DNA of 64,000 nt. It comes from Chthonomonadia bacterium. GTDB taxonomy: Bacteria > Armatimonadota > HRBIN16. Numbering within the stretch: the first letter of the stretch is position 1; each line of letters starts with the position of its first letter. The notes beneath the pieces are model-generated. The model saw only the letters and a list, made by a program, of their open reading frames with translations. It did no database searches and was not told the origin of the DNA. Below, in pieces: positions 51,581-60,012 of this stretch. The translations under genes were made by a program, and so were the position numbers. Where the stretch lies: assembly GCA_013314755.1 (NCBI GenBank), contig JABUFA010000001.1:87594-151593 (forward strand). The letters run 5' to 3'.

Positions 51581-53986
51581 TCAGCGGCGCACCAGCTGCA
51601 ACAGCGCGGAGCGCAGCGTTGCCCGGCGCACCGGTTTTGCCAGCACCATGTCCACCCCGTGCGGTTCCTCCCCCCGCAAATGGTCGCCCCAGCCGGTCAA
51701 CAGGATAATCGGAATGGTGGGGGAAATCTCCTTCAGCTTGCGTGCCAGGCTCAGCCCGTCAAGGTGAGGCATTCCCAGGTCCAGGATCACCAGGTCATAC
51801 TCACCCGGCTTGAACTGCTGGAGTGCGCTATCGGCATCGGACATAGCGGTTACCCGGTGTCCGTCTGCTTCCAGCAGGTGCTGTATCGCCGTGCGCACCG
51901 CCTCGTCGTCGTCCACAGTTAGGATGCGCAGGTTCACTGGGGGAACCGACTGAGGCGCTTCATACCTGGCCGTTTCTCCTGCCACCACGACAGGGAGTTG
52001 CACCGTGAAGACCGTTCCCTTGCCGGGTTCGCTCCACACGCTAATCTGCCCGGCGTGGCGTGCAATAATCTGATACGAGACGCTCAGCCCCAGTCCGCTG
52101 CCGTTCTCGCCCTTGGTGGTGAAAAAGGCGTCAAAACAGCGGTCACGCACCTCGGGTGTCATGCCGATGCCCGTATCGGCGACATCTACGATAGCCTGTC
52201 CTGATTGTTCTCGCAAGCGCACGGTGAGCTTGCCTCCAGACGGCATCGCGTCGCAGGCGTTGATAATCAGGTTGGTGAACACCTCATGCAGTTCACTGCG
52301 GTTCGCGTCCACTGCCGGGTCGGCTTCGGTGACAAAGTGCACCTCTATCTTCACCCCGCGTCGTGCGGCGAGGTCGTGCCACACCGGGCGCGTGGACTCA
52401 ATCACGTCATCCAGCAGGACCCGAAGCGGAACCCTTTCGCGTCGGGCGGGAGGTTGCAGTTTGTAGAACCCCTGCATTCGCTGAACAATTGCCGAGGCGT
52501 CGTGCGCCAGCTGGGCAATGATTTCCACCCGCCGCCGCAATTCGGGGTCGTGCTGGAGCGATGCCTGCAAGAGCTCCGCATTGCCCATGATGCCCATCAG
52601 GATATTGTTGAAATTATGGGCGACGCCGCTGGCGATTTCTCCCAGCGAGCGCAGGCGCATCAGATGCAGTTGCTGTTGTTCCGCTATCTTCTGGGCGGTG
52701 ATGTCGGTGGTGACGCCGCGCACCAGGGCATCCCGTCCCTCCTCCTGGGTCAGCGTCCAGAGGATGCGGCACCAGTGCCATTTGCCCTGCTTGTCACGCA
52801 GGCGTATCTCAACGGGCTGGGGCGTTGCGGGAACCTGCGGGTTGATGACCTGGCGGAAGGTTTCGATATCCTCGGGGTGCACCACCGAACGGTATAGCCT
52901 GGGGTTTGTCTGCCACTCTTCAGGCGTGTAGCCGAGCCAATGCTCCACGTATTCGCTGACAAACTCCAGCTGGCGCGTTGCCAGGTTCAGCTCCCATACT
53001 GTGACCGGCAGGTTTTGCACCAGGTGGCGCAACCGCTCTTCCGCCACCTGGCGCTCGTGAAGCAGGCGCACGTTGTCCAGCGCCAGCCCAGCATACCGCC
53101 CGATGGTCAACAGCATGGAGATCTCCCCTTCGGTGATTGGTTCTGCGGTATCGCGTCGGTCTACAGCCAGCGCGCCCAGCACCTGCGTGCGTCCACGGAT
53201 GGGCACCACCGCGTTGCTGAAAACGCGCTCCTCCTCGCCCAGAATCTGCATCCAGACCTCTCTCTCCCGCTCGCTGACGTCTCTGAGCGCATCCTGAGAG
53301 ATGAAATAGGGGATACTGCCATCAAGAACGTCGCGCAGGCGGGTGCGTTCTCCCTCCAGAGATACCTCCAGCTTCTCCCAGGCGACCGTATCGTCCAGCA
53401 CAAGCGCTTTCTCGATGGCGCCGTTGCGTCGGCGCAGGAAAATCGCCACGTATTTGAACTCCAGAGTGCGGTTCATCAGCTCGCACAGCGCCACGATGAC
53501 TTCTTCTTCGGTCTGCGCCTCCACGAAGCGACTGCTGAAGTGAATCAGTGCCTCCAGCTGCTTGGTGCGTCGTTCCAGCAGGTGCTGGGTTTCCACCTCA
53601 CCGTGGATGTCGTAGCAGACGCCTCGCGCTGCCACCAGGTTCCCCGCCTCGTCAAGCACCGGCACAATCGCTGTTTGAAGCCATCGCCAGCCATCGGGAT
53701 AACTCTCGTTGCGCAGGCGAAACCGCCAGGTGCACGGGGTGTGCTCCTGTTTTAACTGTTTCCACAACGGCTGGAACCGCTCGAGGTCCTCGGGGTGAAT
53801 CTGCTGAAAAAAGAACTGGACATCCTGCAGAAAACGCTCTGTCTGGTAACCGGTCAGCACTCGTGCATAATCGCTGATGAGGGTAAACCTTTGCTCCTGA
53901 CGACTGTACTCCCATACCACACCTGGCAGAGTACTGATTAGATCCGCCAGACGCCTCTCGGCATCATGGGCAGAAGGTTTTTTCAT
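51581..53986 (-). CDS. PAS-GAF-PAS hybrid sensor histidine kinase with C-terminal receiver
   Basis: 801 residues from ATG 53986 (GGAGGGA upstream). PAS domain ~10-130 (PGVVWEYSRQEQRFTLISDY), GAF domain ~145-310 (SNAVVPIRGRTQVLGALAVD), second PAS ~330-450 (VWELNLATRQLEFVSEYVEH). The dimerisation helix GEIASGVAHNFNNILMGIMG contains the phosphorylated histidine; the ATPase boxes are IINACDAMPSGG, DVADTGIGM and GSGLGLSVSY. The receiver domain has VILDLGMPHLDGLSLA with the phospho-accepting Asp and a conserved Lys (VLAKPV). No separate response regulator is adjacent, so signal output may go elsewhere. No membrane helix: cytoplasmic sensor. Confidence 0.95.
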   Translation of the reverse strand: MKKPSAHDAERRLADLISTLPGVVWEYSRQEQRFTLISDYARVLTGYQTERFLQDVQFFFQQIHPEDLERFQPLWKQLKQEHTPCTWRFRLRNESYPDGWRWLQTAIVPVLDEAGNLVAARGVCYDIHGEVETQHLLERRTKQLEALIHFSSRFVEAQTEEEVIVALCELMNRTLEFKYVAIFLRRRNGAIEKALVLDDTVAWEKLEVSLEGERTRLRDVLDGSIPYFISQDALRDVSEREREVWMQILGEEERVFSNAVVPIRGRTQVLGALAVDRRDTAEPITEGEISMLLTIGRYAGLALDNVRLLHERQVAEERLRHLVQNLPVTVWELNLATRQLEFVSEYVEHWLGYTPEEWQTNPRLYRSVVHPEDIETFRQVINPQVPATPQPVEIRLRDKQGKWHWCRILWTLTQEEGRDALVRGVTTDITAQKIAEQQQLHLMRLRSLGEIASGVAHNFNNILMGIMGNAELLQASLQHDPELRRRVEIIAQLAHDASAIVQRMQGFYKLQPPARRERVPLRVLLDDVIESTRPVWHDLAARRGVKIEVHFVTEADPAVDANRSELHEVFTNLIINACDAMPSGGKLTVRLREQSGQAIVDVADTGIGMTPEVRDRCFDAFFTTKGENGSGLGLSVSYQIIARHAGQISVWSEPGKGTVFTVQLPVVVAGETARYEAPQSVPPVNLRILTVDDDEAVRTAIQHLLEADGHRVTAMSDADSALQQFKPGEYDLVILDLGMPHLDGLSLARKLKEISPTIPIILLTGWGDHLRGEEPHGVDMVLAKPVRRATLRSALLQLVRR

Positions 53987-53987
53987 T

Positions 53988-54836
53988 TTATCCCTCCGAT
54001 ATCGCCGCCTGTGCTGGCGGCAAACATTGTAGAAACTCGTCCACGTCGAACACAAAGCCGAATGCCAGCGCCACACGCCATAATGCTATCTGCTTGCACA
54101 GCTCATTGCGGGCGGTTTCCTTATTTTCCACGGCAGTTACCGCCTGCCGAAATGCCGAACACATCACTCCTCTTTGCGACATGTCCGCCATGCCTCCGGA
54201 CGACAGCAGCAGACACCAGTTAATCGCAAACCCCGCATAAATCAGATGGTTTATCCCGTAGTGTTTGCACAGGGCAAAGAGCTGGTGACCATCCTCAGCA
54301 ATCTCTTCGTCCGCTTGAGGTTCTGCTTCAGGGGCAAAACGCAGGTGCTCGAACGCCCGGCGCACGTCGGGTTCGTTGTGCTTCCCCACGAATACATTTT
54401 CGGCACGAAACTGCTGTAATCGGCGCAGGCTGGGGTCGGGCTCTATGCGCTCCAGCGGCGGAGGCGAATCGCCTGCCAGTTCCCGCGTACGCTGATAGCC
54501 GGGCAGGTGTCGGTAGTAATCTCCGCCGCCTACCACATGAAACACCTTCATACCTGCTGCACGCACTCCCCCCAGCAGGCGCGGAAACACGGTATCGCAG
54601 ATATGTTTGGAGCGCGGCAGATACTCCACCGCTCGATACCAGCCCGGAAACTGCTCATACGTATGCGCGTGCCAGGCGTGCATCACCACCACGGCGGTGC
54701 GTGAAAGGTCTATTTCCAGCTCTGCTACCTTCCAGCCGCCGTAGCCCTCGGCAGGCACGTCCAGCGTGTAGTCCGCGTCAAACTGCTGGTAGTAGCGAGC
54801 AGGTACCCGAATAATGCGAGAAGATACGGGCTTCAT
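53988..54836 (-). CDS. Isochorismatase-like (cysteine hydrolase fold) protein, divergent active site
   Basis: 282 residues. The catalytic-cysteine loop LIYAGFAINWCLLLSSGGMA and the lysine-containing VFVGKHNEPDVRRAF match the family. The usual catalytic aspartate after the first strand (VIDMQ) is replaced: this segment reads AVVVMHAWHAHTYEQ. It may therefore catalyse a different reaction or none. The last residues overlap nothing; the kinase gene begins 1 bp after the stop, so both are likely cotranscribed. Role in the signalling operon unknown. Confidence 0.75.
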   Translation of the reverse strand: MKPVSSRIIRVPARYYQQFDADYTLDVPAEGYGGWKVAELEIDLSRTAVVVMHAWHAHTYEQFPGWYRAVEYLPRSKHICDTVFPRLLGGVRAAGMKVFHVVGGGDYYRHLPGYQRTRELAGDSPPPLERIEPDPSLRRLQQFRAENVFVGKHNEPDVRRAFEHLRFAPEAEPQADEEIAEDGHQLFALCKHYGINHLIYAGFAINWCLLLSSGGMADMSQRGVMCSAFRQAVTAVENKETARNELCKQIALWRVALAFGFVFDVDEFLQCLPPAQAAISEG

Positions 54837-54915
54837 GCCTCGTCCATCATAACATCGTTTCTAAACACACAACATACTTCGCCATGCGATGTCAGATTAC
54901 CTTTTACCTTCTGGT

Positions 54916-54944
54916 TTGCTAATACGTCTTTTCGAGTGTACAAT
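54916..54944 (+). promoter_or_regulatory. Promoter of panBC
   Basis: TTGCTA (54916-54921), 17-bp spacer, TACAAT (54939-54944), 26 bases before panB. Lies in the 134-bp divergent spacer with the isochorismatase-like gene. Confidence 0.7.
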
Positions 54945-54970
54945 CTCATCAGAGGAAGGGAGTGATAGCG

Positions 54971-55771
54971 ATGCCCGGCAAGAAAGTGACTGCACCGGCG
55001 ATTCGACAGAAGAAGGGCACAGAGAAAATCGTAGCGGTCACCGCCTACGACTACCCCAGCACGCTATTCGCGGATGCGGCGGGGGTTGACCTGATACTGG
55101 TTGGTGATTCGCTGGGGATGGTTCTGCTGGGTTATCCCACCACACTGCCGGTGACGATGGAGGATATGCTGCACCACACGAAGGCTTGCGCCCGCGCCAG
55201 ACCGCGCGCCCTGCTGGTAGCGGATATGCCCTACCTGAGCTACCAGATTACGGTGGAAGAAGCCGTGCGCAACGCGGGGCGGTTCATTCAGGAAGGCGGC
55301 GCGGAAGCGGTCAAACTGGAAGGCGGCGAGCCGGTTGCCGAGGCGATTCATCGCATCGTCAGCATCGGCATTCCCGTGCTGGCGCATCTGGGGATGACTC
55401 CGCAATCCGTGCACGCCTTCGGGGGACACCGGGTGCAGGGGCGAACCGACGAATCGGCGAAAAGGCTGATAGAAGACGCCCACATCGTGGAACAGGCAGG
55501 GGCGTTTGCAGTCGTGCTGGAGCTGATACCTTCTGCCCTCGCCCGGGAGATTACCGAGCAGTTGCACATCCCCACCATCGGCATCGGGGCAGGACCCCAT
55601 TGCGACGGACAGATACAGGTTCTGCATGACCTGATAGGTCTGGTTCCGGGTGAACCGTTCAAGCATACGAAGCGCTATGCGCATATCGGTGAAACCATTA
55701 CCCATGCACTCCAGCAGTATGCCGACGAAGTTCGCAGTGGACAATTCCCAACGGAGGAGCATGCGTTCTGA
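54971..55771 (+). CDS. panB: 3-methyl-2-oxobutanoate hydroxymethyltransferase
   Basis: 266 residues from ATG 54971, 8 bases after GGGAG; a GTG three codons earlier is less likely. Transfers a hydroxymethyl group from methylene-THF to 2-ketoisovalerate, making ketopantoate. VTAYDYPSTLFADAAGVDLI, VGDSLGMVLLGYPTTLPVTM with the Mg-binding Asp, VKLEGGEPVAEAIHRI, HLGMTPQSVH and IPTIGIGAGPHCDGQ are standard PanB blocks. Shares its substrate with the valine pathway encoded upstream in the window. Its stop overlaps panC. Confidence 0.97.
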   Translation: MPGKKVTAPAIRQKKGTEKIVAVTAYDYPSTLFADAAGVDLILVGDSLGMVLLGYPTTLPVTMEDMLHHTKACARARPRALLVADMPYLSYQITVEEAVRNAGRFIQEGGAEAVKLEGGEPVAEAIHRIVSIGIPVLAHLGMTPQSVHAFGGHRVQGRTDESAKRLIEDAHIVEQAGAFAVVLELIPSALAREITEQLHIPTIGIGAGPHCDGQIQVLHDLIGLVPGEPFKHTKRYAHIGETITHALQQYADEVRSGQFPTEEHAF

Positions 55772-56622
55772 TGCAGGTAGCGAAGACCGTTCGTGAAGTT
55801 CGGGCGTGGACAAAGCTTGCCCGTGCAGAAGGCAAAACCATCGGATTCGTGCCCACCATGGGCTACTTTCATGAGGGACACCTGAACCTGATGCGTCGCG
55901 CCAAAGCCGAGTGCGACCTGTGCGTGGTGAGCCTGTTTGTGAACCCCACACAGTTTGGTCCTTCGGAAGACTACCAGCGTTACCCGCGCGATTTCACGCG
56001 CGACGCCGCGATGGCGGAAAGCGTTGGTGTTGACCTGATTTTCGCCCCGGAAGTGGACGAGATGTACCCGGAGGGCTACCAGACCTGGGTGGAGCTCACC
56101 GAGATAACGCGGCGGCTGGAGGGGGCGGCGCGCCCATCGCATTTCCGCGGAGTCGCCACCGTGTGCACCAAACTGTTCAACATCGTACAGGCGGACCGCG
56201 CCTACTTCGGCAAGAAGGACTACCAGCAGCTGAAGGTTATACAGCGGCTGGTGAAAGATTTGAACATCCCGGTGGAAATCGTGCCGTGCGAGACCACGCG
56301 CGAGCCAGATGGTCTGGCGATGTCCTCGCGCAATACCTATCTGAACCCGCAGGAGCGGCAGGCGGCGACCGTACTGTATCGTGCGCTGTGTGCCGGGCGG
56401 GATGCCATATTGGCAGGCGAGCGCGACGGCGCGAAGGTGCAAAAGCTGGTGGAAGAGGTTATCGCCACCGAGCCGCTGGTCAAAACCGAGTACGTGGATG
56501 TGGCAGATGCAGAGACTCTGGAACCCCTGCAGACGCTGAAAGGCGAGGTGCTTATCTCGCTCGCGGCGCGGGTGGGAGTTGCCCGGTTGATTGATAACGT
56601 CACTGTGGTTGTTCCCGGGTAG
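55771..56622 (+). CDS. panC: Pantothenate synthetase (pantoate-beta-alanine ligase)
   Basis: 283 residues. Nucleotidyltransferase-fold ligase joining pantoate and beta-alanine with ATP. GFVPTMGYFHEGHLNLMRRA holds the HxGH-type motif, SLFVNPTQFGPSEDYQRYPR the pantoate/ATP contacts, RPSHFRGVATVC and YFGKKDYQQL the adenylate site, and DGLAMSSRNTYL the KMSKS-like loop. ATGA overlap with panB. The beta-alanine comes from PanD encoded at 25.7 kb. Confidence 0.97.
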   Translation: MQVAKTVREVRAWTKLARAEGKTIGFVPTMGYFHEGHLNLMRRAKAECDLCVVSLFVNPTQFGPSEDYQRYPRDFTRDAAMAESVGVDLIFAPEVDEMYPEGYQTWVELTEITRRLEGAARPSHFRGVATVCTKLFNIVQADRAYFGKKDYQQLKVIQRLVKDLNIPVEIVPCETTREPDGLAMSSRNTYLNPQERQAATVLYRALCAGRDAILAGERDGAKVQKLVEEVIATEPLVKTEYVDVADAETLEPLQTLKGEVLISLAARVGVARLIDNVTVVVPG

Positions 56623-56639
56623 GCATGGTGCGGAGACAT

Positions 56640-56780
56640 CCAAGGTCTGTTCGGGAGGCAACCCTGCAACTGGAAGTTGCGGGCTTGCTGAAGCATGGCT
56701 TCAGCACTCCATATGTGTGCAGGCTAACCTGCGCCAGCAGGTTTTGTTCTGTGTAGCCTGCGACTTTCAGTCGCAAGGGC
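56640..56780 (+). repeat. Array of four short perfect hairpins between panC and mntP
   Basis: No gene in 56623-56832. Stems: GCAACT/AGTTGC (56666-56680), GCTGAAGC/GCTTCAGC (56687-56705), GCAGG/CCTGC (56719-56732, with an alternative CCTGC/GCAGG at 56728-56741) and GCGACT/AGTCGC (56760-56774). I compared it with the yybP-ykoY Mn riboswitch often found before mntP and could not match it. Confidence 0.6.
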
Positions 56781-56832
56781 AGAATAAAAAGGGGAGAAGA
56801 CAACTACAACAGGGTGTGCTGACAATCGAAAA

Positions 56833-57384
56833 ATGCTGACAACTTTCGTCATCGCGGTTGGGCTGGCGATGGATGCGGTCGCCGTCGCTATCTCCACTGG
56901 GCTGAACCTGAAGGGAGCAAAAGTAGCGTATGCCCTGCGTGTGGCAACCGCTTTCGGGCTGGCGCAGGCGGTCATGCCTGTGATTGGCTGGTTCGCCGGC
57001 TACGGTGCAGGCGAGCTGATTGCAGGGCTTGACCACTGGGTAGCGTTCGGGCTGCTGGCTGCCATCGGTGCGCACATGATATGGGGGGCTTTTCAGCAGG
57101 AGCAGGTCGCCGATGACCTGAGCTGTCTGCATACCTCTCGCCTGTTCTTACTGGCGATGGCTACCAGCATGGACGCTCTGGCGGCGGGGCTCGGGCTATC
57201 GTTTTTACGCGCCCCCATCCTGCAGGCGGCGGTGCTTATCGGTACGGTGACGTTTGGGCTGTCTCTGCTCGGAGTGTTCGCCGGTGACCGATTAGGGCGT
57301 CGCTGGGAGGGCAGAGCGGAACTGATAGGAGGCGTGGTGCTCATTGCCATCGGAGTCAAAATCCTGATAGAACATTCGCTGTAA
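56833..57384 (+). CDS. mntP: Manganese efflux pump MntP
   Basis: 183 residues, six helices in two inverted halves. Family motifs: GLAMDAVAVAISTGLNLKG in the first half and ATSMDALAAGLGLSFL in the second, each with the conserved aspartate in a helix; FGLAQAVMPVIGWFAGYG between them. Exports Mn(II). ATG 56833 lacks a strong ribosome site. Often Mn-regulated; here no riboswitch or MntR box is evident. Confidence 0.94.
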   Translation: MLTTFVIAVGLAMDAVAVAISTGLNLKGAKVAYALRVATAFGLAQAVMPVIGWFAGYGAGELIAGLDHWVAFGLLAAIGAHMIWGAFQQEQVADDLSCLHTSRLFLLAMATSMDALAAGLGLSFLRAPILQAAVLIGTVTFGLSLLGVFAGDRLGRRWEGRAELIGGVVLIAIGVKILIEHSL

Positions 57385-57453
57385 TCAGCGAGTGTAACCG
57401 AAGTGGTACCAGTGCGTCTTTCACTTATGGAACGAGAAAAAGGGGGCACACCG

Positions 57454-58161
57454 GTGACGCATCCCTCCGAGCGAGATAGGGAAGATGAGGTCTGGCTGGA
57501 AGGTTGTGCCAGAGGGGAGCCAGACTATCTGCGGCTGTTGATGGAGAGGCATGGCGGAGGCGTTCTGCGTTTCCTCGAACGCATCGTCGGCAACCGCAGT
57601 GAGGCTGAAGAGCTGCTGACCGAAGTTTTCTTGAAAGTGTGGCAACACGCCGGGCGGTTCGGTCACAGAGGGCTGGTGCGCAACTGGATTTACACGATTG
57701 CGGCGAACCTGGCACGGGATGTCCTGCGCCGCCGAAAGGTACGCGAGCCTATCGCCGCCGAGTCGCTGGAGATGCTGGGACAGGAACCGGACCCGGCAGG
57801 GGTAGACCCGTTGCGCGAAACGCTGGGGCGAGAGCGAAGCGAGATACTGCAGAGAAGCATCGACCGGCTCCACCCCACCGACAGGATGCTGATCGTGCTG
57901 TATCACTTTCAGGAGAACTCGCTGGAGGAGATAGAGCAGATTACCGGTATCCCGCGTAACGTCGCGAAATCACGGCTATTCCGTGCCAGACGCAAATTGC
58001 GCGATATCCTGATTTCAGAAGGTTTCGAGGCACCGAACTATGAGATGTCAAAAAGTTCAGATGAATCTGACGGAATATCTCCGGGGCAGATGTGCACCTC
58101 GTCTGACGAAGGCGATAGAGGAGCACCTCAGCCGATGCCCGGACTGCCGGAGCATGCTTGA
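57454..58161 (+). CDS. ECF-type RNA polymerase sigma factor
   Basis: 235 residues from GTG 57454 (GGGGG 8 bases upstream). Region 2 spans about 20-95 (NRSEAEELLTEVFLKVWQHA, RNWIYTIAANLARDVLRRRK) and region 4 about 135-195 (LHPTDRMLIVLYHFQENSLE, IPRNVAKSRLFRARRKLRDI). The last ~40 residues (Ser/Asp-rich, then Pro-rich) have no family counterpart. They are encoded by the same DNA as the start of the anti-sigma gene, which overlaps it by 122 bp in another frame. Confidence 0.93.
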   Translation: MTHPSERDREDEVWLEGCARGEPDYLRLLMERHGGGVLRFLERIVGNRSEAEELLTEVFLKVWQHAGRFGHRGLVRNWIYTIAANLARDVLRRRKVREPIAAESLEMLGQEPDPAGVDPLRETLGRERSEILQRSIDRLHPTDRMLIVLYHFQENSLEEIEQITGIPRNVAKSRLFRARRKLRDILISEGFEAPNYEMSKSSDESDGISPGQMCTSSDEGDRGAPQPMPGLPEHA

Positions 58162-58510
58162 GGAGGAGCGCGCTTTTCTGCAGTTACTGCGTGAGGAGCC
58201 GGCGGAGCTGCCCGCGTGGGCATGGGAGCGCGTGCAGGCACGTCTGCATGAACCTGCTCGTGTGGGCGACCGGCTGAGCCTGTGGCGGTGGTGGAACCGC
58301 AGACTGCTGGCAGGCGCTCGGTGGGCAGCGGCTGCGGTGGTCGCCGTGCTGGCGATGTGGACGTGGACGTATCATACCCAGAGCACACCGCCTCGTTCGG
58401 CGGATAGCCTGGCGGGTTATGTACAGGCGGTATCCTATGCGCAATCAACCGTCGTAGATGACCCTCTGAATGAGAATACACAAATCATCCTCAGTGGCTG
58501 GGGAAACTAA
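58040..58510 (+). CDS. Zinc-finger anti-sigma factor, single-pass membrane protein
   Basis: 156 residues. The ZAS (zf-HC2) motif is complete: C3, H29, C33 and C36 in MRCQKVQMNLTEYL and EEHLSRCPDCRSML. One membrane helix at about 95-109 (WAAAAVVAVLAMWTW), then a short outer domain. Expected to hold the ECF sigma factor until a signal arrives. ATG 58040 has GAGG 9 bases upstream, inside the sigma gene; no shorter start keeps the zinc site. Confidence 0.92.
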   Translation: MRCQKVQMNLTEYLRGRCAPRLTKAIEEHLSRCPDCRSMLEEERAFLQLLREEPAELPAWAWERVQARLHEPARVGDRLSLWRWWNRRLLAGARWAAAAVVAVLAMWTWTYHTQSTPPRSADSLAGYVQAVSYAQSTVVDDPLNENTQIILSGWGN

Positions 58511-58529
58511 GACTGCTGGAGGAATGGAT

Positions 58530-59024
58530 ATGCTTCGCTGGCGATTATTGGTGTTAGTGTTGTTGCTATTGCTGGGCGCGGTAGCTCCGGGCGCCAGGGC
58601 GCAGTTTCAGCCTCCTCCGCCGCGCGGGCAGGAGGGAAAGCCGCCACCTCCACCTCCGTTCGACCGCGAGTCGCTGTTCAATCGGCTGAACCTGACGTCT
58701 CAACAGCGCACGCGCCTGACCGCCCTGATGAACGAAATGGAAGAAAAGATGCGCCAGCTGATGACTCGCCTGCACGAACAGCGGATGCAGCTGGCGAAAC
58801 TGTACGAGCAGTACGATTTCGACGAACGAGCGGCGCAGCGACTGCTAAGCGGCATCCGCCATGTGCAGGACGAGATTCTCAAGACACACCATGAGCACCA
58901 GAAGCAGTTGCGGCGCATTCTGGATAAGGAGCAGTTCGAGCGGTGGAAGCAGTGGTGGAGAGAGCGGATGTTCTTCCCACCGAAGCCCGATTGGGGGCGG
59001 CGTGAACGTGGTAAGCCGGGGTAA
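58530..59024 (+). CDS. Secreted Spy/CpxP-like protein
   Basis: 164 residues from ATG 58530, 6 bases after GGAGGA. Signal peptide ending GARAQ, a proline-rich linker (PPPPRGQEGKPPPPPP), then a helical domain with LFNRLNLTSQQRTRLTALM, the LTxxQ pattern of Spy/CpxP/CnrX-type periplasmic proteins; YEQYDFDERAAQRLL and HHEHQKQLRRILDKEQFERW follow. Such proteins bind misfolded proteins or metal and feed into envelope stress sensing. Directly downstream of the sigma/anti-sigma pair, it may act as their periplasmic input. Confidence 0.85.
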   Translation: MLRWRLLVLVLLLLLGAVAPGARAQFQPPPPRGQEGKPPPPPPFDRESLFNRLNLTSQQRTRLTALMNEMEEKMRQLMTRLHEQRMQLAKLYEQYDFDERAAQRLLSGIRHVQDEILKTHHEHQKQLRRILDKEQFERWKQWWRERMFFPPKPDWGRRERGKPG

Positions 59025-59027
59025 TGC

Positions 59028-59909
59028 ATGCACTGGATTGTACTCGCGGCGGGCGCGCTACTGCTGTTCTGGTGGGTGGCACTGGCAATCGCGTCGGTGC
59101 GCCCACCCCGTGCTCCCCTTTTCCTGACCCCCTTTGACGTGCAGGTTCCCTATGACTCCGTAACCTTTGCCTCACGGGATGGCATTCCCCTTTCGGGGTG
59201 GTGGCTATCGCATCCGCGGGCGCGCGGTGTGGCGGTTCTGTGTCATGGCTACGTGGCAAACCGCTGTGAGGTGCTGGGGGTGGGGCTGGAGCTGTATCGC
59301 ATGGGCTTCAGCTGCCTGATGTTTGATTTTCGCGCACACGGCGAAAGTGGTGGACGCTTTACCACCATCGGTGCGAAGGAGGTGAACGACGCGCTGGGGG
59401 CGATTGATTTCGCCTCGCAGTTTGGATTGCCCATCCTGCTTTTCGGTTCCTCCATGGGCGGCGCTGTAGCCATCATGACCGCCGCGCGCGACGAGCGGGT
59501 GGGTGCAGTAATCACCGACAGCGCCTACGCCCGCCTCGTTCAGGCAGCAGACACCTGGTGGGAAGCTGGCTTCGGCAGGGTTCTGGGCAAACTGTGTCGC
59601 CCGGTGAAGTATCTGGCGATGCTGTTCACGCGCACGCGCCCCTCCGACGCCGAACCGGTGCGCGAAATCGGCAAAATCGCCCCACGCCCCATCCTGCTGA
59701 TTCACGGCGACCGCGACCATCTGGTGCCTCTGCAACACGCCTACGACCTGTACCAGTCCGCAAGCGAGCCACGCACGCTGTGGATTGCCAACGGCAGCGG
59801 ACACGTGCAGGCGAGGGTGGACCAGCCCGAAAACTACTACGAACAGATAGCCCGCTTCATCGAGAGATGGCTGGAGGTTGTGCCAGCTCGTGAAGCTAAA
59901 GAAACCTGA
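59028..59909 (+). CDS. Alpha/beta hydrolase with N-terminal membrane anchor
   Basis: 293 residues. An N-terminal helix (IVLAAGALLLFWWVALAIA) is followed by a BEM46/serine-aminopeptidase-like hydrolase domain. The catalytic triad is visible: Ser in LLFGSSMGGAVA, Asp in LLIHGDRDHLVP, His in NGSGHVQARVD; the oxyanion segment is AVLCHGYVANRCEVLG. Substrate unknown. It starts 3 bp after the Spy-like gene, so it may belong to the ECF regulon. Confidence 0.9.
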   Translation: MHWIVLAAGALLLFWWVALAIASVRPPRAPLFLTPFDVQVPYDSVTFASRDGIPLSGWWLSHPRARGVAVLCHGYVANRCEVLGVGLELYRMGFSCLMFDFRAHGESGGRFTTIGAKEVNDALGAIDFASQFGLPILLFGSSMGGAVAIMTAARDERVGAVITDSAYARLVQAADTWWEAGFGRVLGKLCRPVKYLAMLFTRTRPSDAEPVREIGKIAPRPILLIHGDRDHLVPLQHAYDLYQSASEPRTLWIANGSGHVQARVDQPENYYEQIARFIERWLEVVPAREAKET

Positions 59910-59916
59910 ACTAGGG

Positions 59917-59922
59917 TATAAT
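59917..59922 (+). promoter_or_regulatory. Putative minus-10 box of htpX
   Basis: TATAAT in the 103-bp spacer before htpX; no convincing -35 element at the right distance. Confidence 0.4.
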
Positions 59923-60012
59923 ACAGACGGTCGCGTGCGGTAACAACGCGCCATGCCTTCACCGTAATATATGGTGGAGGTTTTTGCCAGCTTCGGAGGT
60001 GAGGGAGGACAG

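Noticed and set aside
56623-56832. Possible Mn-sensing yybP-ykoY riboswitch before mntP
   Set aside because: The hairpins do not reproduce the conserved loop sequences; the only similarity is a GGGGAGAAG string.
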